A stretch of 64,000 bases of DNA from Streptomyces bicolor (GTDB taxonomy: Bacteria; Actinomycetota; Actinomycetes; Streptomycetales; Streptomycetaceae): the NCBI RefSeq assembly GCF_000719285.1, contig NZ_JOFS01000026.1:49952-113951 (forward strand), in the 5' to 3' direction. The stretch's first letter is position 1. Each line of letters starts with the position of its first letter. Made by a program: the position numbers and the translations under genes. The notes under the pieces are model-generated. The model ran no database searches. It had not been told where the DNA came from and saw nothing but the letters and a program-made list of their open reading frames with translations. This document shows, piece by piece, positions 1-8,431 of the stretch.

Positions 1-340
1 TGACAAAGCCCTGCCGCAGCGGTCGCGCGGTGGAGTCCTCGCGTGTGTCGGCCACGTCGGTGTGCCGCTGCCGCAGCGTCTGGACGCCCAGGTACAGCAC
101 ATAGGCGCCGCCCACCACCTGGAGCGCCCGGAACAGCGCCGGTACGGCGGCCAGCACGGCGGCGACTCCGACCACCGCGAGCGTCACATGGACCAGCAGT
201 CCGGCCCCGATCCCGAGCGCGCAGGCGATGCCCGCCCGGCGGGAGACGAGGGCGTTGCGTACGACGACGGTGAAGTCGGCCCCGGGCATGGCGACCAGGC
301 CGGCGGAGACCCCGGTGAAGGCGATGAGCTGAGCGTCCAT
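1..340 (-). CDS. LysE family amino-acid exporter (3' end outside window)
   Basis: N-terminal 113 residues of a LysE/RhtB translocator, a family that exports amino acids such as lysine, arginine or threonine across the membrane. The hydrophobic start and the motif MPGADFTVVVRNAL match the family's PGPD-type first loop. Two further hydrophobic stretches follow before the protein runs off the window edge. It starts with ATG 90 bp from the divergent LysR gene, the standard LysR/LysE arrangement in which the regulator senses the exported amino acid. The substrate cannot be told. Confidence 0.85.
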   Translation of the reverse strand, partial: MDAQLIAFTGVSAGLVAMPGADFTVVVRNALVSRRAGIACALGIGAGLLVHVTLAVVGVAAVLAAVPALFRALQVVGGAYVLYLGVQTLRQRHTDVADTREDSTARPLRQGFV

Positions 341-372
341 GCGGCCAGGGTGCCGTGCGGATGCCTTCAGCA

Positions 373-395
373 GGTATTTCGAATATCCTGGGGAT
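373..395. promoter_or_regulatory. Candidate LysR operator between lysE-type and lysR-type genes
   Basis: The 89-bp divergent gap is AT-rich compared with its surroundings and contains the near-palindrome GGTATTTCGAATATCC, directly followed by ATCCTGGGGAT. Imperfect dyads in this position are where LysR proteins usually bind. Assignment is by position and symmetry only. Confidence 0.35.
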
Positions 396-429
396 TCCTA
401 AAGCATCTCTTAAGGCTCGGGAGGCTCGC

Positions 430-1347
430 GTGTACGACCCGACCCGCCTCGCCGCCCTGGTGGCGGTCGCGGAGGCGGGTTCGATCACCCGGGCGGCCGA
501 GCGGCTCGGCTACACCACCCCGGCGCTCTCCCAGCAACTGGCCAAGCTCGAGCGCGAGGCGGGCACCGCCCTTCTGGTACGGCACCATCGCGGGGCGCGG
601 CTGACGGGTGCCGGCGAGCTGCTGGTGGCGCGGGCGCGGCGGGTGCTCGACGAACTGGAGCGGGCCCGGCACGAACTGGCCCGGCTGACCGGTCTCTCGG
701 GCGGCACGCTCCGGCTGGGCACCTTCCAGACCGCCGGCATCCATCTGCTGCCACCGGTCCTCAGCGCCTTCCGCCGGGCGCATCCCGACGTGGAGCTGAC
801 CGTCGCCGACTACGAACCGTCGGCCGGTGTCTCCGCCGTGGCGGCCGGCGAGGTCGATCTGGCGCTGACCCACGCGTACGAGCCCGGCGCCCCGGCCCCG
901 CTCCCGTCCTCCGTCGGCATCGAGCCGATCCTCGTCGAGGAACTGGTCCTGGTCTCCGCTCCGGGCCACGCCCTCACCAGCGCAACCGCGCGGCTGCCGC
1001 TGACCGAACTCGCCGGCCAGCCCCTGATCAGCATGGCACCGGACGCCCCGGCCCGACGGGAGGTCGAGGCGACCCTGGCCCGGGCAGGGGCCACGCCCTC
1101 GGTCCTGGTCCCGACACCCGGGTATCTCCTGGTGTGCGCGCTGGCCAGTGCGGGGCTCGGCGTCGCGGTGGTACCGGAGATGGTGGCGCGGACATCGGTG
1201 ACGCCGGTGGGGGTGCGGGCGCTGGAAGGTGGAGGGCTGCGCCGTACGATTTCGGTCGCCTTCCGCAGCGACGAGACAACACCTGCGGCGGATGCCTTCC
1301 GGGCGCTGCTGCGCGGAACTTTCAACCGAGCCCAGCAGCAGGCCTGA
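430..1347 (+). CDS. LysR family transcriptional regulator
   Basis: A 305-residue LysR-type regulator, the normal family length. The N-terminal winged helix-turn-helix (about residues 3-62; SITRAAERLGYTTPALSQQL) is followed by a periplasmic-binding-like effector domain. The GTG at 430 is chosen because the typical opening VYDPTRLAALVAVAEAGS starts there; an upstream in-frame start at 355 would add a non-homologous stretch and use up most of the divergent promoter. It probably controls the divergent LysE exporter and itself. The effector is unknown. Confidence 0.88.
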   Translation: MYDPTRLAALVAVAEAGSITRAAERLGYTTPALSQQLAKLEREAGTALLVRHHRGARLTGAGELLVARARRVLDELERARHELARLTGLSGGTLRLGTFQTAGIHLLPPVLSAFRRAHPDVELTVADYEPSAGVSAVAAGEVDLALTHAYEPGAPAPLPSSVGIEPILVEELVLVSAPGHALTSATARLPLTELAGQPLISMAPDAPARREVEATLARAGATPSVLVPTPGYLLVCALASAGLGVAVVPEMVARTSVTPVGVRALEGGGLRRTISVAFRSDETTPAADAFRALLRGTFNRAQQQA

Positions 1348-1380
1348 GCGCGGCCGGCCGAGCCCACTCCGGTTCGGCAA

Positions 1381-1480
1381 CGTCCTCAAGGGGCGCGGGG
1401 CTGTGTCGATATGCGGCTCCGCCGCGTTGGGGGTCCCCCCGCTCGAGCGAAGCCGAGAGTGGGGGAGCGACCAGCCACAA
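1381..1480. repeat. Intergenic repeat (copy A) carrying a nested 39-bp hairpin element
   Basis: Read on the minus strand, this region shares blocks with 38675-38745: TGGCTGGTCGC, then GCGGCGGAGCCGCAT, then an ATCGA-type segment, then CCCCGCGCCCCTT. In this copy a 39-bp hairpin element (1429-1467) separates the first two blocks. In the other copy they are joined by only a few bases. The repeat therefore has an empty and a filled version within one window. Confidence 0.75.
1429..1467. repeat. 39-bp palindromic element, copy 1
   Basis: An imperfect hairpin with outer arms GGGGG/CCCCC and inner arms CTCGAG/CTCGG. It differs from the copy at 24701-24739 (opposite orientation) at only 3 central positions out of 39. 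Here it sits inside the larger intergenic repeat downstream of the LysR gene. It is too short to encode anything and looks like a REP-like or MITE-like unit. Confidence 0.8.
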
Positions 1481-1512
1481 CGGCGCCGTAGCCGACAGAC
1501 AGCCCATCCCGG

Positions 1513-1956
1513 CTATTCCCGCGGAGCGCTCGCCGCCGGAACAGTCCACGGCAACTCGATGGACACGGTCTTGCCACCCTCCCGCGTCGGCCGCACCCTC
1601 AGATTGCCGCCGCACTCCGCGGTCAGCCAGCGGATGATGACCAGGCCGCGCCCGTTGTCCTGCTGGACGGCGGCCGGCAACCGCCGGGGCAACCGCGGGT
1701 GACTGTCGGTCACCCCGATGCGCAGCGTTTCGTCACGGTCCAGCTCGATGTCCACGCGGAAGGTGGGTGACTGTCCCAGGGTGTGCTGTACGGCGTTGGT
1801 GGTGAGTTCGGACACGATCAGCCGGATGGTCTCCGCCACCTCGGTGTCCGGCGGGAGTCCCCACTCCGCGAGGGTGGAGACCACGTAGGCCCGGGCCGCG
1901 GAGACCGAAGCGGGATCGCTCGGCAGAGTGACGGATGCTTCCAGGTGATCTGCCAT
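1513..1956 (-). CDS. ATP-binding protein, RsbW-like anti-sigma kinase fold
   Basis: A 147-residue GHKL/HATPase_c domain protein. The N-box (IVSELTTNAVQHT, about residues 47-59), G1-type motif (GVTDSHPRLP) and G2-type motif (GRGLVIIRWLT) are visible. Such stand-alone ATPases in Streptomyces resemble the anti-sigma kinases RsbW and SpoIIAB. The ATG at 1956 is preceded by GGGAAAGGGA and gives the expected size. It is divergent from the adjacent Scr1-type regulator and DUF397 genes; this trio recurs many times in Streptomyces genomes and includes the whiJ-like loci linked to development. The partner protein is not identifiable. Confidence 0.85.
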   Translation of the reverse strand: MADHLEASVTLPSDPASVSAARAYVVSTLAEWGLPPDTEVAETIRLIVSELTTNAVQHTLGQSPTFRVDIELDRDETLRIGVTDSHPRLPRRLPAAVQQDNGRGLVIIRWLTAECGGNLRVRPTREGGKTVSIELPWTVPAASAPRE

Positions 1957-2169
1957 GGCGACGTCGTCCCTTTCCCAACGGGACCGTAGTCCGACACGGA
2001 GCGGATGGTTCGAGTACGGTCCCGGACTGGTGCTTCGTCGCCAGACTGCCATTACCAGGGCCGTCAGGGTGCCGATCCACCAAGATATGCATATATCTGT
2101 CGCTCGAAGCGGTGAACTCTGCGACGGCAGACCGTATTTGGGCGGCTCGGTTGGAGTAAGGAGTTCTCC

Positions 2170-3039
2170 ATGCAGCACGGTCCCGCGGTGCGCCGCCGGA
2201 AACTGGGCGCGGAACTGCGCGCGTTGCGTACCGGAGCGGGGCTCACCAGCGGTGAGGCGGCCCGGCTGGTGGGCTGGCACCAGTCCAAGGTGAGCCGGAT
2301 CGAGACCGGCGCCAGCGGGGTGAAACCGGCCGATGTGCGGTTACTGCTCGACGCCTACGGCGTACGGGACCACCAACTGCGGGAGTTGCTGCTGATGTTG
2401 GCGGGCTCCGACGAAGGGGGCGGCCGGCATCACTGGTGGCACGCGTACCGCGGAGTGCTGCCGCCGACGTACCGGGACTTCATCAGCCTGGAGTCCCAGG
2501 CGAGCGCGATGCGCACGCTGGAGACCTCCGTGGTGCCCGGGCTGCTGCAGACGCCCGAGTACGCCCGGGCGGTGACCCGGGCTGCGGTGAGCGGGCTCGA
2601 CGGCGCCGCCGACGAACGGCTGGACGCGCTGGTCGCGGTCCGTCTGGCCAGGCAGGAGGTGCTGCACGCCGATCCGCCGCTGAAACTGAGCGCGGTGCTC
2701 GACGAGGCGGTGCTGCGCCGGGAGATCGGCGGGCCGGAGGTGATGGCGCGGCAGCTGGGGCGGCTGATGGAGGCGGCGCGGTTGCCCCAAGTCAGGCTGC
2801 AGATCCTGCCGTTCAAGGCCGGCGAGCATATCGGCATCACCGGGCCTTTCGTTATCTTCTCATTTTCGAGCACTTCTGATCTGGATGTGGTTGTTCTCGA
2901 CCACTTGACGAGTAGCCTCTATCTCGAACGGAAAGAAGACCTCCAGGCCTACACGGAGGCCTTCAACGCCCTTCGGATCCACGCCCTTTCGCCCGAGGAA
3001 TCGCTGGATTACATCGCCGCGCTAGCTGGCGGCGCGTAA
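2170..3039 (+). CDS. Helix-turn-helix regulator, Scr1/DUF5753 family, with a TTA codon
   Basis: A 289-residue XRE-type regulator. The HTH lies at about residues 12-65 (SGEAARLVGWHQSKVSRIE), followed by the DUF5753 ligand-like domain with the typical SLESQASAMRTLETSVVPGL segment. The family includes WhiJ-like developmental regulators paired with small DUF397 proteins. A strong ribosome site (AAGGAG) precedes the ATG. Codon 58 (2341-2343) is TTA, the rare leucine codon read in Streptomyces by the bldA tRNA, so translation may be limited to late growth. The ninth base after its stop is followed by the DUF397 gene, so the two are almost certainly co-transcribed. Confidence 0.92.
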   Translation: MQHGPAVRRRKLGAELRALRTGAGLTSGEAARLVGWHQSKVSRIETGASGVKPADVRLLLDAYGVRDHQLRELLLMLAGSDEGGGRHHWWHAYRGVLPPTYRDFISLESQASAMRTLETSVVPGLLQTPEYARAVTRAAVSGLDGAADERLDALVAVRLARQEVLHADPPLKLSAVLDEAVLRREIGGPEVMARQLGRLMEAARLPQVRLQILPFKAGEHIGITGPFVIFSFSSTSDLDVVVLDHLTSSLYLERKEDLQAYTEAFNALRIHALSPEESLDYIAALAGGA

Positions 3040-3048
3040 GGAGGCACC

Positions 3049-3276
3049 ATGACCGCACTGCCTCGGAACGTCACCTCAAGTACCGATCTGATCGGTGCGC
3101 GATGGCTGCGCAGCAGCTACAGCACCGGAGCGAACAACTGCGTCGAGACGGCACGGACGCACTCGGGTCCCTGGCCCGGACTGCTCGCCGTGCGCGACTC
3201 CAAGGACCCGGCCGGACCCGCGCTGCTCTTCTCCCCCAAGAGCTGGGCGGGCTTCACGGCCGCCTTCCAGTCCTGA
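3049..3276 (+). CDS. DUF397 domain protein
   Basis: A 75-residue protein of the DUF397 family: the core runs from RWLRSSYSTGANNCVE to the C-terminal FSPKSWAGF block. The family has no assigned enzymatic activity. It is found next to Scr1/DUF5753 regulators, where it is thought to act as a partner or antagonist, somewhat like a toxin-antitoxin couple. It starts 9 bp after the regulator gene behind its own AAGGAGGC ribosome site. Confidence 0.9.
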   Translation: MTALPRNVTSSTDLIGARWLRSSYSTGANNCVETARTHSGPWPGLLAVRDSKDPAGPALLFSPKSWAGFTAAFQS

Positions 3277-3327
3277 CAACTTCTGACCGTTTCTGCCAGT
3301 TCCGGCACACGGCCGTGTCACGCCGAC

Positions 3328-4455
3328 TCATGGTCGTGTCTCACCGATGACCTGTACAGCGCGTTCGATCTGCCCCTCGGAGAGGTCCGCGCGGGCGGTC
3401 AGCCTCAGCCGTGAGATGCCGTCGGGGACGGAAGGAGGACGGAAGCAGCCCACGGCGAGGCCCGCCGCCCGGCACTCGGCCGCCCAGCGCACGGCCCCCT
3501 CCGGGGACGGCGCGCGCACGGAGACGACCGCGGCGTCCGGACGTACCGCTTCCAGCCCCGCGGCGGTCAGGCGTGCGTGCAGTTCGCGTGCCACCTCGCG
3601 CGCCCGCGCCGCCCGCTCCGGCTCACGTCGCAGCAGCCCCAGCGCCGCCAGGGCCGCGCCCGCCGACGCGGGGGCGAGGCCCGTGTCGAAGATGAATGTC
3701 CGGGCGGTGTTGACCAGGTGCTCGATGACCCGGGCGGGGCCGAGGACGGCGCCGCCCTGGCTGCCGAGCGACTTGGACAGCGTGACCGTGACGACGACGT
3801 CGTCGGCGCCCGCGAGCCCCGCCGCGTGCGGGGCGCCGCGGCCGCCGTCGCCGAGCACGCCCAAGCCGTGGGCGTCGTCGACCAGCAGGCCCGCGCCGTG
3901 CTCGCGGCAGGCCTCGGCGTACTCGGCCAGCGGGGCCGCGTCGCCGTCGACCGAGAAGACCGTGTCGGACACGACGACCGCGGTGCCCGCGTGCGTGTGC
4001 AGCGCCTTGCGCACCGCCTCCGCATCGGAGTGGGGGACGACCTGTGTGGTGCCCCGGGCCAGTCGGCAGGCGTCGATCAGCGAGGCATGGTTTCCGGCGT
4101 CGGAGACGATCAGCGAACCGTGCGGTGCCAGCGCGGTGACCGCGGCCAGGTTGGCCGCGTACCCGGACGAGAAGACCAGGGCCGCCTCGAAGCCGCAGAA
4201 GTCGGCCAGCTCGCGTTCCAGCGCGGTGTGGAGTTCGGTCGTACCGGTGACCAGACGGGAGCCGGTCGCACCGCCACCCCACAGCTTCGCGGACCTGGCC
4301 GCCCCTTCGACGACCTCCCGGTCGCGGGCCAGGCCCAGGTAGTCGTTGCTCGCAAGGTCGAGGAGCGGCGAGTCGGCGGGGCGGGGGCGCAGGGTCCGTA
4401 CGAGTCCGGCGCGGCGGCGCAGCTCCGCCTGCTCGTCGATCCAGCCGAACGCCAT
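3328..4455 (-). CDS. bioF: 8-amino-7-oxononanoate synthase
   Basis: A 375-residue alpha-oxoamine synthase that condenses pimeloyl-ACP with alanine in biotin synthesis. It shows [12 protein letters not shown] near the N-terminus, the PLP-region [11 protein letters not shown] and the Schiff-base lysine in [11 protein letters not shown]. The ATG at 4455 (MAFGWIDEQ) gives the normal family length; longer in-frame starts would overlap bioB and have no homologous sequence. It is transcribed away from bioB across a 146-bp gap, so the biotin pathway is split into two divergent units sharing one control region. Confidence 0.95.
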   Translation of the reverse strand: MAFGWIDEQAELRRRAGLVRTLRPRPADSPLLDLASNDYLGLARDREVVEGAARSAKLWGGGATGSRLVTGTTELHTALERELADFCGFEAALVFSSGYAANLAAVTALAPHGSLIVSDAGNHASLIDACRLARGTTQVVPHSDAEAVRKALHTHAGTAVVVSDTVFSVDGDAAPLAEYAEACREHGAGLLVDDAHGLGVLGDGGRGAPHAAGLAGADDVVVTVTLSKSLGSQGGAVLGPARVIEHLVNTARTFIFDTGLAPASAGAALAALGLLRREPERAARAREVARELHARLTAAGLEAVRPDAAVVSVRAPSPEGAVRWAAECRAAGLAVGCFRPPSVPDGISRLRLTARADLSEGQIERAVQVIGETRP

Positions 4456-4515
4456 GGCTCCTCCGGGCTTTTGTAGGCAGTGCACAGACACTAGCCGCAC
4501 GATCGACGGCGCACG

Positions 4516-4533
4516 GTGTGGCAATACCCACAC
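4516..4533. promoter_or_regulatory. Candidate operator in the bioF/bioB divergent region
   Basis: A perfect inverted repeat, GTGTGG-CAATAC-CCACAC, lies near the middle of the 146-bp divergent gap, 61 bp from the bioF start and 69 bp from the bioB start. It does not match the BirA or BioQ consensus sequences that I recall, so the regulator is unknown. Position and symmetry are the only support. Confidence 0.35.
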
Positions 4534-4601
4534 ATCGAATCGACAGGGTTGTGCAAACTCTCCTTGGCTCGGGACCACTCCGTACGCCAGGATCTGCTCC
4601 C

Positions 4602-5849
4602 ATGGACCTGCTGAACACGCTGGTGGACAAGGGGCTTCGGCGCGAGCTGCCGACCCGCGAGGAAGCACTTGCCGTCCTCGCCACTTCCGACGACGACCTG
4701 CTCGATGTGGTGGCCGCGGCCGGAAAGGTACGCCGGCACTGGTTCGGCCGACGGGTGAAACTCAACTACCTCGTCAACCTCAAGTCGGGCCTGTGCCCGG
4801 AGGACTGCTCCTACTGTTCCCAGCGGCTCGGCTCCCAGGCCGGCATCCTCAAGTACACCTGGCTCAAGCCGGACGAGGCGTCCGAGGCGGCGGCCGCCGG
4901 GTTGGCGGGTGGCGCCAAGCGGGTGTGCCTGGTGGCGTCCGGGCGCGGCCCGACCGACCGTGACGTGGACCGCGTCTCCGAGACCATCAAGACGATCAAG
5001 GACCAGAACGAGGGCGTCGAGGTGTGCGCCTGCCTCGGTCTGCTGTCCGACGGCCAGGCCGAGCGGCTGCGCGAGGCGGGCGCGGACGCGTACAACCACA
5101 ACCTCAACACCTCGGAGTCCACCTACGGGGAGATCACGACCACGCACACCTACGCCGACCGCGTCGACACCGTGCAGAAGGCGCACGCGGCCGGCCTGTC
5201 CGCCTGCTCCGGCCTGATCGCGGGCATGGGTGAGAGCGACGAGGACCTGGTCGACGTCGTCTACTCGCTGCGCGAGCTGGACCCGGACTCGGTGCCGGTC
5301 AACTTCCTGATCCCGTTCGAGGGCACCCCGCTGGCCAAGGAGTGGAACCTCACCCCGCAGCGCTGTCTGCGCATCCTGGCGATGGTCCGGTTCGTGTGCC
5401 CCGACGTCGAGGTGCGCATCGCCGGCGGCCGCGAGGTCCATCTGCGCACGATGCAGCCGCTCGCCCTGCACCTGGCCAACTCGATCTTCCTCGGCGACTA
5501 CCTCACCAGCGAGGGCCAGGCGGGCAAGGCCGACCTGGAGATGATCGCCGACGCCGGGTTCGAGGTGGAGGGCACCGACCAGGTGACGCTGCCGGAGCAC
5601 CGGGCGGCGACGGCCGGGGGCGGATGCGGCTCGCACGAGAGTGCGGGGTGCGGGTCGCACGAGAGTGCCGGGTGCGGGTCGCACGAGAGTGCCGGGTGCG
5701 GGTCGCACGAGAGTGCCGGGTGCGGGTCGCACGCGGAGGGCGGTGTCTGCGGTACGGCCGCTGCCGCCGCGCCGGCCAACGAGCCGCGCACCGACCTGGT
5801 CGCCGTACGCCGCCGGGGCGCCGGAACGGACCTCGCGCCCAATGCCTGA
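4602..5849 (+). CDS. bioB: Biotin synthase with Cys/His repeat tail
   Basis: A 415-residue radical SAM enzyme that inserts sulfur into dethiobiotin. The SAM-cluster cysteines lie in [10 protein letters not shown], and YNHNLNTSE and the following barrel motifs are typical. The ATG at 4602 is preceded by AGGA. The catalytic part ends near residue 330; then come five 8-residue units (GCGSHESA, residues 341-380) encoded by nearly identical 24-bp repeats, and a conserved-looking end ([20 protein letters not shown]). The tail adds several Cys and His residues and could bind iron or another metal; this is inference. The stop overlaps the bioA start. Confidence 0.95.
   Translation: MDLLNTLVDKGLRRELPTREEALAVLATSDDDLLDVVAAAGKVRRHWFGRRVKLNYLVNLKSGLCPEDCSYCSQRLGSQAGILKYTWLKPDEASEAAAAGLAGGAKRVCLVASGRGPTDRDVDRVSETIKTIKDQNEGVEVCACLGLLSDGQAERLREAGADAYNHNLNTSESTYGEITTTHTYADRVDTVQKAHAAGLSACSGLIAGMGESDEDLVDVVYSLRELDPDSVPVNFLIPFEGTPLAKEWNLTPQRCLRILAMVRFVCPDVEVRIAGGREVHLRTMQPLALHLANSIFLGDYLTSEGQAGKADLEMIADAGFEVEGTDQVTLPEHRAATAGGGCGSHESAGCGSHESAGCGSHESAGCGSHESAGCGSHAEGGVCGTAAAAAPANEPRTDLVAVRRRGAGTDLAPNA
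5622..5741 (+). repeat. 24-bp tandem repeats inside bioB
   Basis: Five consecutive 24-bp units (5622-5645, 5646-5669, 5670-5693, 5694-5717, 5718-5741). Units two to four are identical; the first and last differ at a few positions. Each encodes GCGSHESA or a variant, so gain or loss of a unit keeps the frame. The near-identity at DNA level suggests recent expansion by slippage or recombination. Confidence 0.93.
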
Positions 5850-7167
5850 CGCGCACGGCCCGACCCATACGTCTGACGCGCCCGGCCCGGCCGGTCTGAC
5901 CGTGCCCGAGCTGCTGGAGCTCGACCGGCGGCATGTCTGGCATCCGTACGGCCCCATGCCCGGCCGGGTCGAACCGCTCGTCGTGGAGTCGGCGAGCGGG
6001 GTGCGGCTGAGGATGGCGGACGGCTCGGGCGAACTGGTCGACGGCATGTCGTCCTGGTGGTCGGCCATCCACGGCTACAACCACCCGGTGCTCAACGAGG
6101 CCGCGCGCGAGCAGCTGTCCCGCATGAGCCACGTCATGTTCGGCGGGCTCACGCACGAGCCCGCCGTACGGCTGGCGAAGCTCCTTGTCGACATGTCACC
6201 CGACGGTCTGGAGCATGTCTTCCTGGCCGACTCCGGGTCGGTGTCGGTCGAGGTCGCCGTCAAGATGTGCCTGCAGTACTGGCGTTCGCTGGGCCGCCCC
6301 GGCAAGCAGCGGCTGCTGACCTGGCGCGGCGGCTACCACGGCGACACCTGGCAGCCGATGTCGGTGTGCGACCCCGAGGGCGGGATGCACGAGCTGTGGA
6401 CCGGGGTGCTCCAGCGCCAGGTGTTCGCGCAGCCGCCGCCGGCGGAGTACGAGGAGTCGTACGCCGACCATCTGCGGTCCCTCATCGAGCGGCACGCGCA
6501 CGAACTGGCGGCGGTGATCGTCGAGCCGGTCGTGCAGGGCGCGGGCGGGATGCGGTTCCACTCCCCCGCGTATCTGAGGGTGCTGCGGGAAGCGTGCGAC
6601 GCCCACGACGTGCTGCTGGTGTTCGACGAGATCGCGACCGGGTTCGGGCGCACCGGGGCGCTGTTCGCGGCGGAGCACGCGGCGGTGACGCCGGACGTGA
6701 TGTGCCTGGGCAAGGCGCTGACCGGCGGCTATATGACGATGGCCGCGACCCTGTGCACGTCACGCGTGGCCGACGGGATCTCGCGGGGCGAGGTGCCGGT
6801 GCTCGCGCACGGCCCGACCTTCATGGGCAATCCGCTGGCGTCTGCGGTCGCCTGTGCCTCGATCGAGCTGCTGCTCGGGCAGGACTGGCTCGCCGAGGTC
6901 AAGCGGGTCGAGGCCGGGCTGCGGGAGGGTCTGGCGCCCGCGACGGACATTCCAGGTGTGAAGGACGTACGGGTCCTCGGGGCCATCGGAGTGGTGCAGT
7001 TGGGCCACCCGGTGGACATGCGGGCGGCGACGGCGGCCGCCGTACGCGAGGGCGTCTGGCTGCGGCCGTTCCGCGACCTCGTCTACACGATGCCGCCGTA
7101 CGTCACGGGCGACGCGGACATCGCACGGATCGCCCGCGCGGTGTGCGCGGCGGCACGGGAGGGCTGA
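5842..7167 (+). CDS. bioA: Adenosylmethionine-8-amino-7-oxononanoate aminotransferase
   Basis: A 441-residue class III aminotransferase that uses SAM as amino donor to make 7,8-diaminopelargonate. The N-terminal [10 protein letters not shown], the [13 protein letters not shown] block, [11 protein letters not shown] and the PLP lysine in [10 protein letters not shown] are clear BioA features. The ATG at 5842 overlaps the bioB stop by 8 bp (ATGCCTGA), implying translational coupling. bioD follows after one base. Confidence 0.95.
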   Translation: MPDAHGPTHTSDAPGPAGLTVPELLELDRRHVWHPYGPMPGRVEPLVVESASGVRLRMADGSGELVDGMSSWWSAIHGYNHPVLNEAAREQLSRMSHVMFGGLTHEPAVRLAKLLVDMSPDGLEHVFLADSGSVSVEVAVKMCLQYWRSLGRPGKQRLLTWRGGYHGDTWQPMSVCDPEGGMHELWTGVLQRQVFAQPPPAEYEESYADHLRSLIERHAHELAAVIVEPVVQGAGGMRFHSPAYLRVLREACDAHDVLLVFDEIATGFGRTGALFAAEHAAVTPDVMCLGKALTGGYMTMAATLCTSRVADGISRGEVPVLAHGPTFMGNPLASAVACASIELLLGQDWLAEVKRVEAGLREGLAPATDIPGVKDVRVLGAIGVVQLGHPVDMRAATAAAVREGVWLRPFRDLVYTMPPYVTGDADIARIARAVCAAAREG

Positions 7168-7168
7168 C

Positions 7169-7885
7169 ATGCCGGTACTGGTGATCACGGGCACGGGCAC
7201 GGAGGTCGGCAAGACGGTCACGACCGCCGCGGTCGCCGCGGCGGCGGTGGCGGCGGGCCGCTCGGTGGCGGTGCTGAAGGCCGCGCAGACGGGCGTACGG
7301 CCGGACGAGCGCGGGGACGCGGACGAGGTGGCGCGGCTCGCGGGCGCGGTGACGACCGCCGAACTCGCCCGCTATCCGGACCCGTTGGCCCCGGCGACGG
7401 CCGCGCGCCGGGCCGGCCGGGCGGCGGTCCGGCCGCACGAGATCGCGGAGGCCGCCGCCAAGCTGGCCACCGGGCACGACCTGGTGCTGGTGGAGGGGGC
7501 GGGCGGTCTGCTCGTCCGCTTCGACGAGGCGGGCGGCACACTTGCGGACGCGGCCGAGCTGATGGCCGCGCCGGTCCTGGTGGTGGCGTCGGCGGGCCTG
7601 GGCACGCTGAACACGACGGAGCTGACGGCGCGTGAACTGCGCGGTCGCCGGCTGGATCTGCTGGGCGTGGTGATCGGCAGCTGGCCCGAGTCACCTGACC
7701 TGGCGTCGCGTTGCAATCTGGCGGATCTGCCGGAGGTGGCGGAGGCGCCGCTGCTGGGGGCGGTACCGGCTGGGTCCGGGGCGCTGGCGCCCACCGACTT
7801 CCGTGCCGCGGCGCCGGGTTGGCTGGCGCCGCGACTGTTCGGGACGTGGGACGCGGAGGGGTTCCGGGGGCGGGAGGCGCCCTGA
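7169..7885 (+). CDS. bioD: Dethiobiotin synthetase
   Basis: A 238-residue ATP-dependent synthetase that closes the ureido ring of dethiobiotin. The P-loop GTGTEVGKT is at the N-terminus, followed by the KAAQTG substrate loop and EGAGGLLV, all characteristic. It starts one base after the bioA stop and completes the bioB-bioA-bioD operon. Length and motifs are normal. Confidence 0.95.
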   Translation: MPVLVITGTGTEVGKTVTTAAVAAAAVAAGRSVAVLKAAQTGVRPDERGDADEVARLAGAVTTAELARYPDPLAPATAARRAGRAAVRPHEIAEAAAKLATGHDLVLVEGAGGLLVRFDEAGGTLADAAELMAAPVLVVASAGLGTLNTTELTARELRGRRLDLLGVVIGSWPESPDLASRCNLADLPEVAEAPLLGAVPAGSGALAPTDFRAAAPGWLAPRLFGTWDAEGFRGREAP

Positions 7886-7921
7886 GGGGTGCTTGTCGGA
7901 CCCTCGTGCCATCCTCTGATC

Positions 7922-8431
7922 ATGGCCAACGCTGACACGCTCGATGACCGGCATGACGACCACGAGGTGCCTCCCACCGCCGCCGAGTGGGACGACCTGA
8001 TCGCCGATTGGGACGAGATCCGGGAGGGTTACCACGCCGGCGACGCGTCGCGCGCGGTACTGGAATGCGCGAGGAAGGTCGAGGCGAGTGTGGCGGCCGA
8101 CGCTCCGAACACCGCTGCGTGGACGCTCGGTCTTGTGCTGACAGGGCCCTATGTGATCTACGGACGTCCGGACGCGGCGGCCGAGGCGCGCGTGCTGCAG
8201 GCGTTGGGCGCGGTCGAGCGTGCTCTGGGCCGGACGCCTTGTGCCCATGAGGAGCATCCGTATGAGGATCTGCCGCTCGATGACGAGCTGGCCGACCTTC
8301 GACTCGCGCTGGAGGCGCTGGTCTTCCCGGAGCGGGGCGACACCCAGGAGGCGCAGATCTGGGCCTGTCCGCAGAATCTCGCCGGACTGGCCCGCGTCTT
8401 TTCCGACGAATGGGCACCGTCGGGCTCCTAG
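7922..8431 (+). CDS. Hypothetical acidic protein downstream of bioD
   Basis: A 169-residue, acidic, soluble-looking protein with no signal peptide, membrane segment or recognised motif. It is helical-looking, with a tryptophan-containing N-terminal part (PPTAAEWDDLIADWDEIREG) and a central alanine-rich segment. The ATG at 7922 lies 36 bp after bioD, so it may be co-transcribed with the biotin genes. Codon use is typical of the region, so it is probably a real gene. Its last bases overlap the end of the convergent LuxR gene by 4 bp. Function unknown. Confidence 0.65.
   Translation: MANADTLDDRHDDHEVPPTAAEWDDLIADWDEIREGYHAGDASRAVLECARKVEASVAADAPNTAAWTLGLVLTGPYVIYGRPDAAAEARVLQALGAVERALGRTPCAHEEHPYEDLPLDDELADLRLALEALVFPERGDTQEAQIWACPQNLAGLARVFSDEWAPSGS

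Noticed and set aside
5622..5741. CRISPR-like spaced repeats
   Set aside because: Units are contiguous, have no spacers and encode a regular octapeptide inside bioB.
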